The notes below the pieces were generated by a model that searched no databases, was not told the DNA's origin, and saw nothing but the letters and a program-made list of their open reading frames with translations. From CALCKU01 sp964654665 (GTDB lineage Bacteria > Pseudomonadota > Alphaproteobacteria > Caulobacterales > Maricaulaceae), in NCBI GenBank assembly GCA_964654665.1, contig CAZZKV010000005.1, forward strand, positions 49,529 to 113,528: a DNA stretch of 64,000 nucleotides. The letters are read 5' to 3'. Position 1 is the stretch's first letter. Each line of letters starts with the position of its first letter. The translations under genes and the position numbers were made by a program. Shown here piece by piece: positions 54,060 to 63,703 of this stretch.

Positions 54060-54199
54060 GGTGTTTCACCGCAATGATAACAAGAGGAAACCGCTTAGAT
54101 TACTGCGTCCAATGGGCCTATTTTTTTTGAAGCTTTATCCGTTGACTTGATGAGTATGGAGTCTAGTTTGCACTCGAAATTTGAATAAGGACTTTCTTA

Positions 54200-54589
54200 A
54201 TGGCTGGACAATGGAACGATAAGCGGCCCATGGCACCGCATTTGCAAATTTGGCGATGGCACCCAGCGATGGTAAGCTCTATTGTGCATCGGGCTAGCGC
54301 CATTATCTGTTATGCGGGGCTTATTAAGGTCGCATTGGGGGTGCTCGTTCTAAAACTCACGGGGACATTACCATTAGAAGGTTTGGTGTTTAGCCCTCTT
54401 GGTGCAATCGGTCTTTTTATTTTTCTTTTTGCATTTATTTTTATGGCTATGGCGCAGCTACGACATGCTATTTGGAATAAAGGGGCGATGATGGATCCAA
54501 AATTGAATAATAGATTATCGGATGTGATGATTGGGACATCGATTGCATTGGCATTTGTTTTCACCTTTATGGCAATAGGATTTTTCTAA
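54200..54589 (+). CDS. sdhC: succinate dehydrogenase cytochrome b556 subunit
   Basis: A 129-aa membrane subunit: RPMAPHLQIWRWHPAMVSSIVHRASAIICYAG contains the SHRxTG-like heme/quinone segment (SIVHRAS), followed by two more helices, with the heme His in LRHAIWN. It anchors SdhAB and reduces ubiquinone. It overlaps sdhD as TAATG and starts a three-gene operon. Confidence 0.95.
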   Translation: MAGQWNDKRPMAPHLQIWRWHPAMVSSIVHRASAIICYAGLIKVALGVLVLKLTGTLPLEGLVFSPLGAIGLFIFLFAFIFMAMAQLRHAIWNKGAMMDPKLNNRLSDVMIGTSIALAFVFTFMAIGFF

Positions 54590-54924
54590 TGGCACATGGA
54601 AAAGGAACATCGCATCACAAATTACATGGCTATGTAGGTTGGGGCGTTATTATCGGCCTACCTTTCGTGATTTTTAGCGTTATTCACGCTATAAAAACAA
54701 GGTCGCAAGGGTTTGTTGACTGGCTGTCATCACCGATTGGTGCCATAGGTTTTCTTGCATTTTTTGGTGCCGCCGTTTGGTATTGCAAATTAGAATTTGA
54801 CGAAGTCGTTATGGATTATTTTGATGGTGGCTTACGGTCTTTTGCTCTGCTGGCTAATAGCATTGTATCTGTCATTATATTTTTAATTGCGGCTTATGCT
54901 GCTTTGTCTCTGGCTTTTGGATAA
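54589..54924 (+). CDS. sdhD: succinate dehydrogenase hydrophobic membrane anchor subunit
   Basis: A 111-aa membrane subunit with three helices and the SdhD start KGTSHHKLHGYVGWGVIIGLPFVIF; a His in FSVIHAIKT is a candidate heme ligand. It completes the membrane anchor with sdhC and is followed by sdhA after 3 bases. Confidence 0.93.
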   Translation: MAHGKGTSHHKLHGYVGWGVIIGLPFVIFSVIHAIKTRSQGFVDWLSSPIGAIGFLAFFGAAVWYCKLEFDEVVMDYFDGGLRSFALLANSIVSVIIFLIAAYAALSLAFG

Positions 54925-54927
54925 ATT

Positions 54928-56712
54928 ATGACAAATTGGATTGATCATACATTTGATGTTGTTGTTGTCGGGGCCGGAGGTTCTGGTTTGCGGGCAACTT
55001 TGGGCGCCGCGCAAGCGGGTCTTAAAACGGCTTGTGTCACGAAAGTATTTCCAACGCGCTCACATACGGTTGCGGCCCAAGGCGGTATTGCGGCGTCTCT
55101 TGGGAATATGGGCGCTGATGACTGGCGCTGGCACATGTATGACACGGTTAAAGGGTCAGATTGGCTTGGAGATCAAGATAGTATTGAATATTTGTGCCGC
55201 GAAGCGCCTAAGGCCGTTTATGAACTTGAGCATTGGGGTATGCCGTTCTCGCGGACCGAAGAAGGTAAAATCTATCAACGCCCCTTTGGCGGTATGATGC
55301 AAAATATGGGCGAAGGCCCTGAAGCCCAAAGAACATGCGCGGCAGCTGACCGGACGGGGCACGCGATGCTGCATACGCTTTATGGTCAATCATTACGCTA
55401 TGATGCCGAGTTCTTTATTGAATATTTCGCGCTGGACCTAATTATGGAAAATGGCGTGTGCCGCGGACTGACGGCTTGGAAATTGGATGATGGTACACTG
55501 CACCGTTTTCGTGCGCAGACGGTCATCTTGGCTACAGGCGGTTATGGACGGGTCTTTTTTAGTGCGACTTCGGCTCATACCTGTACAGGGGATGGTAATG
55601 CCATGGTCTTGCGTGCCGGGTTGCCGGTTCAGGATATGGAATTTATTCAGTTCCATCCAACGGGCATTTACGGCGCTGGATGTTTGATTACTGAAGGGTC
55701 ACGCGGAGAAGGAGGCTATTTGACGAATTCCGAAGGTGAACGGTTTATGGAACGTTATGCCCCATCAGCCAAAGATTTGGCCTCGCGCGATGTTGTGTCC
55801 CGAGCGATGACCATCGAAATTCGTGAAGGCCGCGGCGTTGGTCCGAATAAAGATCATATTTATTTGCATTTGGATCATCTCGATCCCGCAGTTTTGGCCG
55901 AACGTCTGCCGGGAATTTCTGAAACCGCTAAAATTTTCGCGGGCGTTGATGTGACTAAAGAGCCGATACCTGTTTTGCCGACATGTCACTATAACATGGG
56001 CGGAATTCAAACTAATTATCACGGCGAGGTTTTGACCAAGAAAGGGAAAAACCCTGATGCGGTTGTCAAAGGCCTTATGGCCGTTGGTGAAGCAGCTTGC
56101 GTATCTGTTCATGGGGCTAATCGTTTGGGGTCAAATAGTTTGATTGATTTGGTTGTCTTTGGCCGTGCAGCGGGTTTGCGGTGCGGTGAAGTGCTCACTG
56201 CTAATGCAGAACAAAAACCTCTAGCTGATACTGCGGGTGATGCTTCGATTGCCCGCCTTGAGAAATTTAAAGCTGCAGATGGATCGAAGAAAACAGCCGA
56301 AATCCGTCTTGAACTTCAAAAAGCTATGCAAACTCATTGTGCTGTGTTTCGAACAGAGGATAGTTTGACCGAAGGCGTAAAAAAAGTAACCGCTATTGCC
56401 GAGTCGATTAAGGATATTGCTGTTTTTGATAAGACCATGGTTTGGAATACGGACCTCATGGAAGCATTGGAGCTGGATAATTTGATTAGTCAGGCGATGG
56501 TCACAATAACGTCAGCTGAGAATCGCAAAGAATCTCGCGGCGCGCACGCCCATGAAGATTATCCAGACCGTAATGATAAGACATGGATGAAACATACTTT
56601 AGCGTGGTATGATGGCGATAAAAACAAGGTCAAGATCAATTATCGTCCTGTTCATGATTATACAATGACCGATGGAATTAAGTATATTAAACCCAAAAAA
56701 CGCGTGTATTAA
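54928..56712 (+). CDS. sdhA: succinate dehydrogenase flavoprotein subunit
   Basis: A 594-aa flavoprotein with DVVVVGAGGSGLRATLGAAQAG, the covalent-FAD histidine in RSHTVAAQGG (H46), the substrate-binding HPTGIYGAGCLITEGSRGEGG and RLGSNSLIDLVVFGRAAG. It oxidises succinate to fumarate. The operon normally continues with sdhB, but no sdhB is found; a 299-base stretch with an RNA-like element follows instead. Confidence 0.97.
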   Translation: MTNWIDHTFDVVVVGAGGSGLRATLGAAQAGLKTACVTKVFPTRSHTVAAQGGIAASLGNMGADDWRWHMYDTVKGSDWLGDQDSIEYLCREAPKAVYELEHWGMPFSRTEEGKIYQRPFGGMMQNMGEGPEAQRTCAAADRTGHAMLHTLYGQSLRYDAEFFIEYFALDLIMENGVCRGLTAWKLDDGTLHRFRAQTVILATGGYGRVFFSATSAHTCTGDGNAMVLRAGLPVQDMEFIQFHPTGIYGAGCLITEGSRGEGGYLTNSEGERFMERYAPSAKDLASRDVVSRAMTIEIREGRGVGPNKDHIYLHLDHLDPAVLAERLPGISETAKIFAGVDVTKEPIPVLPTCHYNMGGIQTNYHGEVLTKKGKNPDAVVKGLMAVGEAACVSVHGANRLGSNSLIDLVVFGRAAGLRCGEVLTANAEQKPLADTAGDASIARLEKFKAADGSKKTAEIRLELQKAMQTHCAVFRTEDSLTEGVKKVTAIAESIKDIAVFDKTMVWNTDLMEALELDNLISQAMVTITSAENRKESRGAHAHEDYPDRNDKTWMKHTLAWYDGDKNKVKINYRPVHDYTMTDGIKYIKPKKRVY

Positions 56713-56814
56713 ATCACGATATTGCCTGTGAAATTGTGAGCAGGTCATGCCCACAATCATAGAGCCTGGTGCTTATAAACCAAAATAAGTGTTAAAGTTA
56801 TTGTGCGGAGTCGC

Positions 56815-56871
56815 AGCGATCTTCGCAACATCAACTTGGTTGGTGTTACCAAGGGTTCGCAAGAGGACTTA
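56815..56871 (+). promoter_or_regulatory. structured leader sequestering a ribosome binding site
   Basis: AACATCAAC (56827-56835) pairs over nine positions with GTTGGTGTT (56839-56847), one G-U, loop TTG. Around it, TCTT-GC just 5' can pair with GCAAGA just 3', and that 3' strand includes the AAGAGGA ribosome site of the mini-ORF at 56872. A hairpin covering a ribosome site is the shape of a switch or thermosensor. I do not recognise the family. Confidence 0.4.
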
Positions 56872-56934
56872 ATGGCTGTTTTTAATATTACAGGCGCCCC
56901 GGACCCTGCAATTAAAATTGTCCATTTGGGCTAA
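56872..56934 (+). CDS. possible 20-residue peptide
   Basis: ATG at 56872 follows AAGAGGA by 5 bases and opens 20 codons (MAVFNITGAPDPAIKIVHLG) ending at TAA. The site spacing and strength are good, yet the peptide matches nothing known to me, and its 3' half also forms a hairpin (CAATT/AATTG), so it may belong to an RNA rather than be translated. It could be a leader peptide of the downstream genes. Confidence 0.35.
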   Translation: MAVFNITGAPDPAIKIVHLG

Positions 56935-57011
56935 AATTTGGTTCATTGTAGTGTTTCAAGCCGCCTGTTTTGCGGCTGGCAATCTGCGTCATCTGTCTTA
57001 TATAAAAGATC

Positions 57012-57440
57012 ATGATCGACGATTTATATAATGGCGATATTTTAGCGCTTTCCGCGACATTGAGGAATGAGCGCTTGGATGATTCTCAGGGTACAGCGCG
57101 AAAAATTTCAAAACTCTGTGGGTCGTGGCTAGAGATTGACGTGGTGATGGATGGTAATATTGTTAGCCAGTGTGCACTTAGGGTTCAGGCTTGCGCGCTA
57201 GGTCAGGCCAGTGCCGCAATTCTAAAAGCTAATATTGTAGGGGCGACTTTGGCTGAGTTGACGCAAACACGCGATGCTCTGCGAGCGATGTTGAAAGACG
57301 GAGGCATGCCACCAAAAGGCCGGTTTTCACAATTGAGGCTGCTTGAAGCGGTACAAGATTATCCGCCGCGCCATATATCAACTCTTTTGGCTTTTGACGC
57401 AGCGGTTGAAGCTGTAGAAAAGGCTTTGGCACATGCATAG
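57012..57440 (+). CDS. NifU/SufU-like iron-sulphur cluster assembly scaffold protein
   Basis: A 142-aa protein of the short NifU_N-like group: LDDSQGTARKISKLCGSWLEIDVVMD with a conserved Cys, then LRVQACALGQASAAIL with two Cys of the type used to hold a nascent cluster. The third usual cysteine region is replaced by the RFSQLRLLEAVQDYPPRH stretch. It precedes yidD and thrS, the common alphaproteobacterial order, overlapping yidD by 8 bases. Confidence 0.87.
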   Translation: MIDDLYNGDILALSATLRNERLDDSQGTARKISKLCGSWLEIDVVMDGNIVSQCALRVQACALGQASAAILKANIVGATLAELTQTRDALRAMLKDGGMPPKGRFSQLRLLEAVQDYPPRHISTLLAFDAAVEAVEKALAHA

Positions 57441-57744
57441 ACTATTGAGCTTTCCGATGTTGGCTCTGCTTTGGCTTTACCAATATGGAATATCACCAAT
57501 CCTTTATGCTATGGGCGTAAGGTGTCGTCATTATCCATCCTGTTCAACCTATTCCAAAGAGGCAATAAAACGTTATGGTCCATGGGCCGGAGGTTGGATG
57601 ACCTTAGCGCGGTTATTCCGATGTCAGCCATTTGGCACAAGCGGGGTTGATAATGTGCCGGAGCACGTTACAAAGCCGCCTTTATGGGCGCCGTGGCGAT
57701 ATGGCAATTGGCGCGGTTCCAATCACAATGAAACAATGGATTGA
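57433..57744 (+). CDS. yidD: membrane protein insertion efficiency factor YidD
   Basis: A 103-aa protein with the YidD core LYQYGISPILYAMGVRCRHYPSCSTYSKEAIKRYGPWAGGWMTLARLFRCQPFG, carrying the conserved cysteine set. It helps YidC insert membrane proteins, probably peripherally at the membrane. It overlaps the scaffold gene by 8 bases and ends 4 bases before thrS. Confidence 0.94.
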   Translation: MHRLLSFPMLALLWLYQYGISPILYAMGVRCRHYPSCSTYSKEAIKRYGPWAGGWMTLARLFRCQPFGTSGVDNVPEHVTKPPLWAPWRYGNWRGSNHNETMD

Positions 57745-57748
57745 CACC

Positions 57749-59683
57749 ATGGTGGCACTTACATTTCCAGATGGGGCAACGCGGGATTACACTGCAGGTA
57801 TAACCGCTATGGGCGTGGCGAAAGCTATTTCAAAAGGACTCGCAAAGAAAGTACTTGCGGCAAAGCTGGATGGGGTGCTGGTGGATGCATCATTGCCGAT
57901 TGAAACAGATGCAAAAATCGAATTGATTACTGCCAGTGACCCTGAGGGCTTGGCGCTTATTCGTCATGATTGTGCGCATGTGTTAGCCGAGGCTGTACAA
58001 GAGCTCTTCCCCGGTACACAGGTGACAATTGGACCGGTTATCGAAAACGGATTTTATTATGACTTCTATCGTGATGTTCCTTTTTCTGACGAAGATTTTG
58101 CCGCCATAGAAAAGAAGATGACATTCATCATTAACCGGAATGATAAATTTGAACGCGAAGTTATGGATCGGGATAAAGCCATCACGCTGTTTCGCGAAAT
58201 GGGTGAAGCCTTTAAAGCTGAACTCATTGAAGATTTGCCGGAGGGCGAACCAATCACTGTGTATAGGCAAGGTAAATGGTTTGATCTGTGCCGAGGACCG
58301 CATCTGCCATCGACGGGTAAGGTTGGAAAGGCGTTCAAGCTGATGAAAGTTGCGGGTGCCTATTGGCGCGGCGATAGTTCAAAAGCACAATTGCAACGCA
58401 TTTATGGTACAGCTTGGGCAACTCAAGAACAACTCGAAGCGCATCTGCATCAATTGGAAGAAGCCGAGAAGCGCGATCATCGCCGCTTAGGCCGCGCGCT
58501 GGATCTATTCCATATGCAGCCCGAAGCGCAGGGCATGGTATTCTGGCATGATAAAGGCGCAACACTTTGGCGGCAGGTTGAAAAATATATTAGGCGGCGC
58601 CTTCAGGGGGCCGATTATCAAGAGGTCAAAACGCCGTTGTTAATTAATAATAAGCTATGGCAGGATAGTGGTCATTGGGATAAATTTCGGGACAATATGT
58701 TCGTCTCCGAGGTTAGTCATGGCAGTCATGATGAAGTTCATGCGCTGAAACCCATGAATTGTCCGGCCCATGTGCAAATTTTCAATCAAGGTATGAAAAG
58801 CTATCGGGATTTACCGTTACGGATGGCTGAATTTGGGTGTTGTCATAGAAATGAACCGACAGGGGCTTTACATGGGATTATGCGTGTTCGCGGATTTACA
58901 CAGGATGATGCGCATATTTTTTGCACCGAAGACCAAATTACGGATGAGACCAAAGAGTTTATCACATTACTGAAATCTATTTACGAAGATTTCGGGTTCC
59001 AAGATTTGAAAGTAAAATTTTCCGACCGCCCCGAAACGCGGGCCGGTACGAATGCTACATGGGATAAATCTGAAAAAGCTTTGATGGATGCCGTTAAGGC
59101 TGCCGGGCTGGACGTAGAGTTAAACCCTGGTGAAGGGGCGTTTTACGGGCCGAAACTGGAATTTGTTCTGCGTGATGCAATTGGCCGTGATTGGCAATGC
59201 GGTACATTGCAAGTGGATTTTGTTTTGCCCGAACGTCTGGATGCAAGCTATATAGGGGATGATGATGCCCGGCACCGTCCTGTCATGCTTCACCGGGCTA
59301 TCCTCGGGTCCATGGAACGGTTCCTTGGGATTTTAATTGAAAATTATGCGGGCAAATTTCCATTATGGCTTTCGCCTGTGCAAATTGTTATTGCGACAAT
59401 AACATCTGAAGCCAATGATTATGCGCAGCAAGCGGCAGAATACTTACGTGCTGCTGGATTGCGGGTTGAAACGGATCTGAGAAATGAGAAAATCAATTAT
59501 AAAATTCGGGAATTGTCAGCGGATCGTAAAATTCCAGTCATCGCTGTTGTTGGAAAAAAAGAAGCGAGTGAAGGTCAATTAGCTCTTCGCCGCCTCGGGA
59601 GCAAAGCGCAAGAAATTTTAACGCTAGACGATGCGCGAACAGCCTTAATACGCGAGGCTCTGCCACCTGATATGCGCGGCTAG
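57749..59683 (+). CDS. thrS: threonine--tRNA ligase
   Basis: A 644-aa class II synthetase with a TGS domain (VALTFPDGATRDY), the editing domain (HDCAHVLAEAVQELFPGTQV, DLCRGPHLPSTGKVG), the catalytic core (MNCPAHVQIF, FGCCHRNEPTGALHGIMRVRGF, GAFYGPKLEF) and the anticodon-binding C-terminus. The ATG at 57749 fits the TGS start; an earlier in-frame ATG at 57728 overlaps yidD. Complete and of normal length. Confidence 0.97.
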   Translation: MVALTFPDGATRDYTAGITAMGVAKAISKGLAKKVLAAKLDGVLVDASLPIETDAKIELITASDPEGLALIRHDCAHVLAEAVQELFPGTQVTIGPVIENGFYYDFYRDVPFSDEDFAAIEKKMTFIINRNDKFEREVMDRDKAITLFREMGEAFKAELIEDLPEGEPITVYRQGKWFDLCRGPHLPSTGKVGKAFKLMKVAGAYWRGDSSKAQLQRIYGTAWATQEQLEAHLHQLEEAEKRDHRRLGRALDLFHMQPEAQGMVFWHDKGATLWRQVEKYIRRRLQGADYQEVKTPLLINNKLWQDSGHWDKFRDNMFVSEVSHGSHDEVHALKPMNCPAHVQIFNQGMKSYRDLPLRMAEFGCCHRNEPTGALHGIMRVRGFTQDDAHIFCTEDQITDETKEFITLLKSIYEDFGFQDLKVKFSDRPETRAGTNATWDKSEKALMDAVKAAGLDVELNPGEGAFYGPKLEFVLRDAIGRDWQCGTLQVDFVLPERLDASYIGDDDARHRPVMLHRAILGSMERFLGILIENYAGKFPLWLSPVQIVIATITSEANDYAQQAAEYLRAAGLRVETDLRNEKINYKIRELSADRKIPVIAVVGKKEASEGQLALRRLGSKAQEILTLDDARTALIREALPPDMRG

Positions 59684-59691
59684 GCTTCGGT

Positions 59692-60972
59692 ATGAAAAGC
59701 AATCAGTTACTATCATCACCCGGTGATTGGCGAGGTAAGGCAAATTTTGTTATAATCTTTGCTATCATATGCCTTATTCCCATTTCGGGTCATGCGGGCG
59801 GATTAGCCAATGCGGCTTTATTGGCTATCGGTGGGATAGGGGCATTGTGCCTTGTTGGATTGCCGCAAATTCGCGAAATACCTCTTTGGGTTATATTTCT
59901 TATGGCCTTTCTGATTTGGTCAAGTTTGACAGCATTTTGGTCCCCTTATCAGGACATGCAACCCATTATGAACCCGATGAAATTACTTATCGGTGTCTGG
60001 CTTTATTTTATGTTTCGTAAAGGTTTGAAAGCGGCCTTGCGGCGCAATCCACATTTGATTTGGCATGCGCTTATGGCGACATCATTAATCGCGGCCGGTG
60101 TCTTTATTGTTGATTTATTAGCCGGATACGGCCTGACCTTTGCTATTGATCCGCTAAAGGGTGGTGAGGATATTCGAGCCAAACAGGGTGATGCGGAAAT
60201 GAATTTGGGCCATGGTATTACTGTGTTGGCATTGTTATTAACGCCCGTGATGACAATTATGATGCGGATGATGAAATATGGCTGGTTGACCGCTGCTATT
60301 CTTGCATTGATGGTTCTGTTAGCGGGCCATTTATGCCGCCTGGCCGTAGCAGAAATTGCCGTCATTATTGGTTTGCTTGCGATGGGGTTAGCCTTTGTTA
60401 TGCCACGGGCAATGATGTTTGTCGCAGCTATTTTGGGCAGCGCTTTGTTATTGTTTGCACCATCCGTTAGCTTACTGAGCCGGGTCTTACCCGAGACTGT
60501 GAAATCCGCTTTACCTTTTTCTTGGGAACACCGCGTTGAAATGTGGGGTTATGTTGGAACCCGCATTGCGGAACACCCCTTTGTCGGTCACGGCTTTGAT
60601 GCCGTCCGTACTTTTAATGATACATTTAGCATTCGCGGATTTGATGAATTACCTTTGGTGTCCTTACATCCCCATAATGCAGGTTTGCATATTTGGGCAG
60701 AAACAGGACTTGTCGGGGCTATTTTAGCAAGTTTAACAGTGTTATGTTTAAGCTATAGTGCTTACCGTACCGCGCGCAATGATACACCGCGATTGGCAGC
60801 GACCGTCGGGTTTATGGTCATTGCAATATTGTTATGCAGTGTATCGTATGGTGTATGGCAAGAATGGTGGTGGGCATCGCTTATTTATGCGGGGTGTATG
60901 TTAGAAATTGTGCCAAAACGCGAAATTTTGCATAAAAAAAACATGCGACGTGTGCGAGCCGTCACAGTTTGA
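59692..60972 (+). CDS. O-antigen ligase (Wzy_C) family protein
   Basis: A 426-aa integral membrane protein with about ten to twelve helices and a periplasmic loop carrying the WaaL-like region HRVEMWGYVGTRIAEHPFVGHGFD followed by LVSLHPHNAGLHIWAETGLVGA, where the HN pair is the conserved catalytic site of the family. It would join a polymer (O-antigen or similar) to the lipid A core, or be an exopolysaccharide polymerase. Starts 8 bases after thrS; glycosyltransferase genes follow. Confidence 0.85.
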   Translation: MKSNQLLSSPGDWRGKANFVIIFAIICLIPISGHAGGLANAALLAIGGIGALCLVGLPQIREIPLWVIFLMAFLIWSSLTAFWSPYQDMQPIMNPMKLLIGVWLYFMFRKGLKAALRRNPHLIWHALMATSLIAAGVFIVDLLAGYGLTFAIDPLKGGEDIRAKQGDAEMNLGHGITVLALLLTPVMTIMMRMMKYGWLTAAILALMVLLAGHLCRLAVAEIAVIIGLLAMGLAFVMPRAMMFVAAILGSALLLFAPSVSLLSRVLPETVKSALPFSWEHRVEMWGYVGTRIAEHPFVGHGFDAVRTFNDTFSIRGFDELPLVSLHPHNAGLHIWAETGLVGAILASLTVLCLSYSAYRTARNDTPRLAATVGFMVIAILLCSVSYGVWQEWWWASLIYAGCMLEIVPKREILHKKNMRRVRAVTV

Positions 60973-61041
60973 CTGTAATTTAATGTTTATTTTAAAAACA
61001 ATATTCTATTGAGTTTGTGATGAAATAAACTGGGATTTTTT

Positions 61042-61956
61042 ATGACAGCTAATATTTTAGCATTACCAATGAAAAAGGCAGCTCACAAAAAACGTATAAG
61101 CGTTATTATGGTGAGTTATATGACGGGCCCTGCGCTTCTTGAAGCTATTATGGCAGTTTTGGCTGATACTGATATTTTCGAGTTCATTTTGGTTGATAAT
61201 GGAAATACAGAACCAGCCCGCCAAAGTGTTGCTGATTTGATTGCTTCTCATGATAAGGTACGACTTTTACAGGGGCATGGTAATATCGGATTCGCTAAGG
61301 GGTGTAATTATGGTGCTAAACAGGCGACAGGGGATTATTTCTTATTTTTAAACCCGGATGCAGTTTTGTCACCGGGGGCGGCGCTTAAAATGGCTGTTGC
61401 TAGTGAAGGGCGTGTGCGCCCATGGGTTACCGGAGGTTTGTTACGCGATATCCATGGACACGAGCAGCGCGGTGGCAGGCGCGGAGCCTTGACGCCAATG
61501 AGCGCGTTTGTCACCTTTACCCATCTATATAAGTTACCCTTTTTTCGGTCGATTCACCGCGAAGGCGAGCCGCTGCCGCAAAACCCTTCTGCGATACCTG
61601 TTGTTAGCGGGGCTTGTCTTATGATGGACCGTATATCTTTTGCGGCAGTTGATGGGTTTGACGAAAAATACTTCCTTCATGTTGAAGATATTGATTTATG
61701 CCATCGTGTCCGTAAGGCGGGCGGAGAGGTTATTTTTGTTCCCGGTGCGACAGTTATGCATTATGGCTCCACGTCATTAACTCGGCCGCATGATATCGAA
61801 TGGTCAAAATTAAAAGGCTTTATTCGTTATTTTTGGTATTATTCGCCGCATTGGTACGGGCCGGTGCTCACAGTTTTAGCCAGCCCCTTTATGGCTATAG
61901 CGATTTTGGGTCGGTCGTCCATTTTAGCTCTGCGCAAGGCTATCATAGGGCGCTAG
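61042..61956 (+). CDS. glycosyltransferase family 2
   Basis: A 304-aa GT2/rhamnosyltransferase-like enzyme: ISVIMVSYMTGPALLEAIMAVL, ILVDNGNTEPARQSVADL, GNIGFAKGCNYGAKQATGDYFLFLNPDAVL with the DxD-type site, and VSGACLMMDRISFAAVDGFDEKYFLHVEDIDLCHRV. A short hydrophobic C-terminus suggests membrane attachment. It probably builds a surface glycan together with the O-antigen ligase-like gene. Convergent with the ArnT-like gene (14-base overlap). Confidence 0.9.
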   Translation: MTANILALPMKKAAHKKRISVIMVSYMTGPALLEAIMAVLADTDIFEFILVDNGNTEPARQSVADLIASHDKVRLLQGHGNIGFAKGCNYGAKQATGDYFLFLNPDAVLSPGAALKMAVASEGRVRPWVTGGLLRDIHGHEQRGGRRGALTPMSAFVTFTHLYKLPFFRSIHREGEPLPQNPSAIPVVSGACLMMDRISFAAVDGFDEKYFLHVEDIDLCHRVRKAGGEVIFVPGATVMHYGSTSLTRPHDIEWSKLKGFIRYFWYYSPHWYGPVLTVLASPFMAIAILGRSSILALRKAIIGR

Positions 61957-63703
61957 CTTCATCGGTCGTTGTGGTTTCAGTTGGCGGGATTACGCAATGA
62001 ATAGCGCGTAAAACATCAATCGCAACATCGTCTCCATTAGCGTAATTCGTGCCTGATACATGGCCAATTTTATCAAAACATTTTTCGCCATCTTGTGCAC
62101 GGCGCGTCAAATGTTCGGCTATTTCTGCTGATTTGTCTGATTGCATATCCAAAATAACAATGGTGCCATTGGGGACTTGGCGGATTTGGGACGTATCAAT
62201 TTGGTCCCCAAGCCTTACTTCGCGGCCTAAATGAAAAATCAAGCTGGGTTCTGTGAATTGCGGTGCGAGTGTTAAGGGCCCTCCTTGACGCGGAAGAGCT
62301 ATATTATTTTCAGTAAAAACGGTCGCTATACGCGGTGCAAGGATTAGTTTGTTTAGTGACGGTATGATGAAATGATATAAACCTGCGCTCATAATAATAG
62401 CTGCGGTGAGAGCGCTATATAATGCGAGTTTTCCCCGAGCAGTCCACATAGCAAACATAGCGATTATTGATGCTATTAACATTACTCCGACAAGTCCGTA
62501 ACTCCAGCTTGGTTCTGGCCCATATAATGTTTCGCCGAGTAAAGCCGTGATGCCAATGGCAATGGATGTTAAAAGGAAAATCAAAGCGCTAAGCCTACGG
62601 CTCCAGGCGAATTCGTTCACCGAGAACAGGGTTAGGGTTGCTGCGCCGGATATTATGGCTAGGGCAGGCGCGAGCGGCAGAATATAATGCGGCAATTTTG
62701 TTGGTGTTAATTCTAAAATTAACCACAGCGGTATAATCCACATGAGCAAGAGACGCGCCCCCGTAATGACAGGGGCGTCGGACCCGCGGTTACGGCGAAC
62801 AGCTCGTAAAGCAAACGCGATGCCCGGCAATAAAAATAGTGATAATGGCCAAAGTATTATCCAGACAAGTCCAATATAATAGCCCGGCGGGCCGCCATGT
62901 GTTTCCTGCACACTTGCCAATTTTGAACCAAAATCATCCTTTAAGGCCTCTATGAAAAACTGTCCGTCCGTTGCTTGCCAAATAAGCCAAACCCAAGGCA
63001 GGACAATGGCGCAAAATAAAAGCGGTCCAGGGATAAATAAAAGCGGACGCAGCCAATCCGCTTTGCGTTCCCATATCAGTAATCCAATAATACAGAGCAC
63101 AGCCAAGGCCGGAAGTATTGGGCCTTTGACCATCACACCGAGCCCCATGGCGACCCAAAAAACAACACCCCAATTTTTACGTCCACCTGTGCGTAAATGG
63201 GCAAAGCTGGCCAATGTTAAGGCGGCAAGTCCGCATAGCATAGCATCGGTTTTCGCTTGATGCGCTTCAAAGACAAAAAGACCGGCAACAGCCAATAGGC
63301 TGGCCGCAATAAATGCGCCGCGCCGTCCAATAAGGCGTAAACCTGCTAGATATGTTGATAGAACAGCGAGTAGTGCTCCTAAAACGGACGGGAGGCGCTG
63401 GACCCAAATATCGCGCTTATCTGTCGAAGATAGAGCTTTTATAGCGCCAGCTTGCAGCCAATATATGCCCGCAGGTTTTTTATTGCGGGCTTTATCTTGA
63501 AAGCGGATGTTAATGTAATCACTCGTTTCAACCATTTGCTGACTGGCTTCGGCATAGCGGGCCTCATCTCGATCAATAACGGGAAAGCGGCTAATACCTG
63601 GCAACACCATCATTAGTGTCAACAGGATTAAAACACATACATGTATGCGCCGTTTTGGCAAAAGAGACGGTGTCTTGACTGTTATCGTGTCAGGGGAAGG
63701 CAT
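61943..63703 (-). CDS. ArnT-like glycosyltransferase (PMT/GT83-type)
   Basis: A 586-aa integral membrane protein of the dolichyl/undecaprenyl-phosphate sugar transferase superfamily. It has the first periplasmic loop acidic motif PVIDRDEARYAEASQQMVET, DYINIRFQDKARNKKPAGIYWLQ, and PTKLPHYILPLAPALAI further on. ArnT relatives move sugars from a lipid carrier to lipid A or other acceptors. The donor sugar is unknown. The soluble C-terminal part (about 450-560) is periplasmic. It fits the adjacent surface-glycan genes. Confidence 0.88.
   Translation of the reverse strand: MPSPDTITVKTPSLLPKRRIHVCVLILLTLMMVLPGISRFPVIDRDEARYAEASQQMVETSDYINIRFQDKARNKKPAGIYWLQAGAIKALSSTDKRDIWVQRLPSVLGALLAVLSTYLAGLRLIGRRGAFIAASLLAVAGLFVFEAHQAKTDAMLCGLAALTLASFAHLRTGGRKNWGVVFWVAMGLGVMVKGPILPALAVLCIIGLLIWERKADWLRPLLFIPGPLLFCAIVLPWVWLIWQATDGQFFIEALKDDFGSKLASVQETHGGPPGYYIGLVWIILWPLSLFLLPGIAFALRAVRRNRGSDAPVITGARLLLMWIIPLWLILELTPTKLPHYILPLAPALAIISGAATLTLFSVNEFAWSRRLSALIFLLTSIAIGITALLGETLYGPEPSWSYGLVGVMLIASIIAMFAMWTARGKLALYSALTAAIIMSAGLYHFIIPSLNKLILAPRIATVFTENNIALPRQGGPLTLAPQFTEPSLIFHLGREVRLGDQIDTSQIRQVPNGTIVILDMQSDKSAEIAEHLTRRAQDGEKCFDKIGHVSGTNYANGDDVAIDVLRAIHCVIPPTETTTTDEASAL

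Larger units (their letters stand above)
56713..57011. other. 299-base gap after sdhA, holding an RNA-like element where sdhB is expected
   Basis: No large gene is supported; sdhB, expected after sdhA, is missing. The region holds a perfect 9-position stem (56827-56835 with 56839-56847), a short open frame with a strong ribosome site, and another hairpin AGCCGC/GCGGCT (56959-56964 with 56972-56977). Confidence 0.6.

Noticed and set aside
56713..57011. Idea that this gap holds tmRNA or an sdhB remnant
   Set aside because: No tmRNA tag-like frame or acceptor domain, and the 20-residue peptide has no SdhB cysteine motif.
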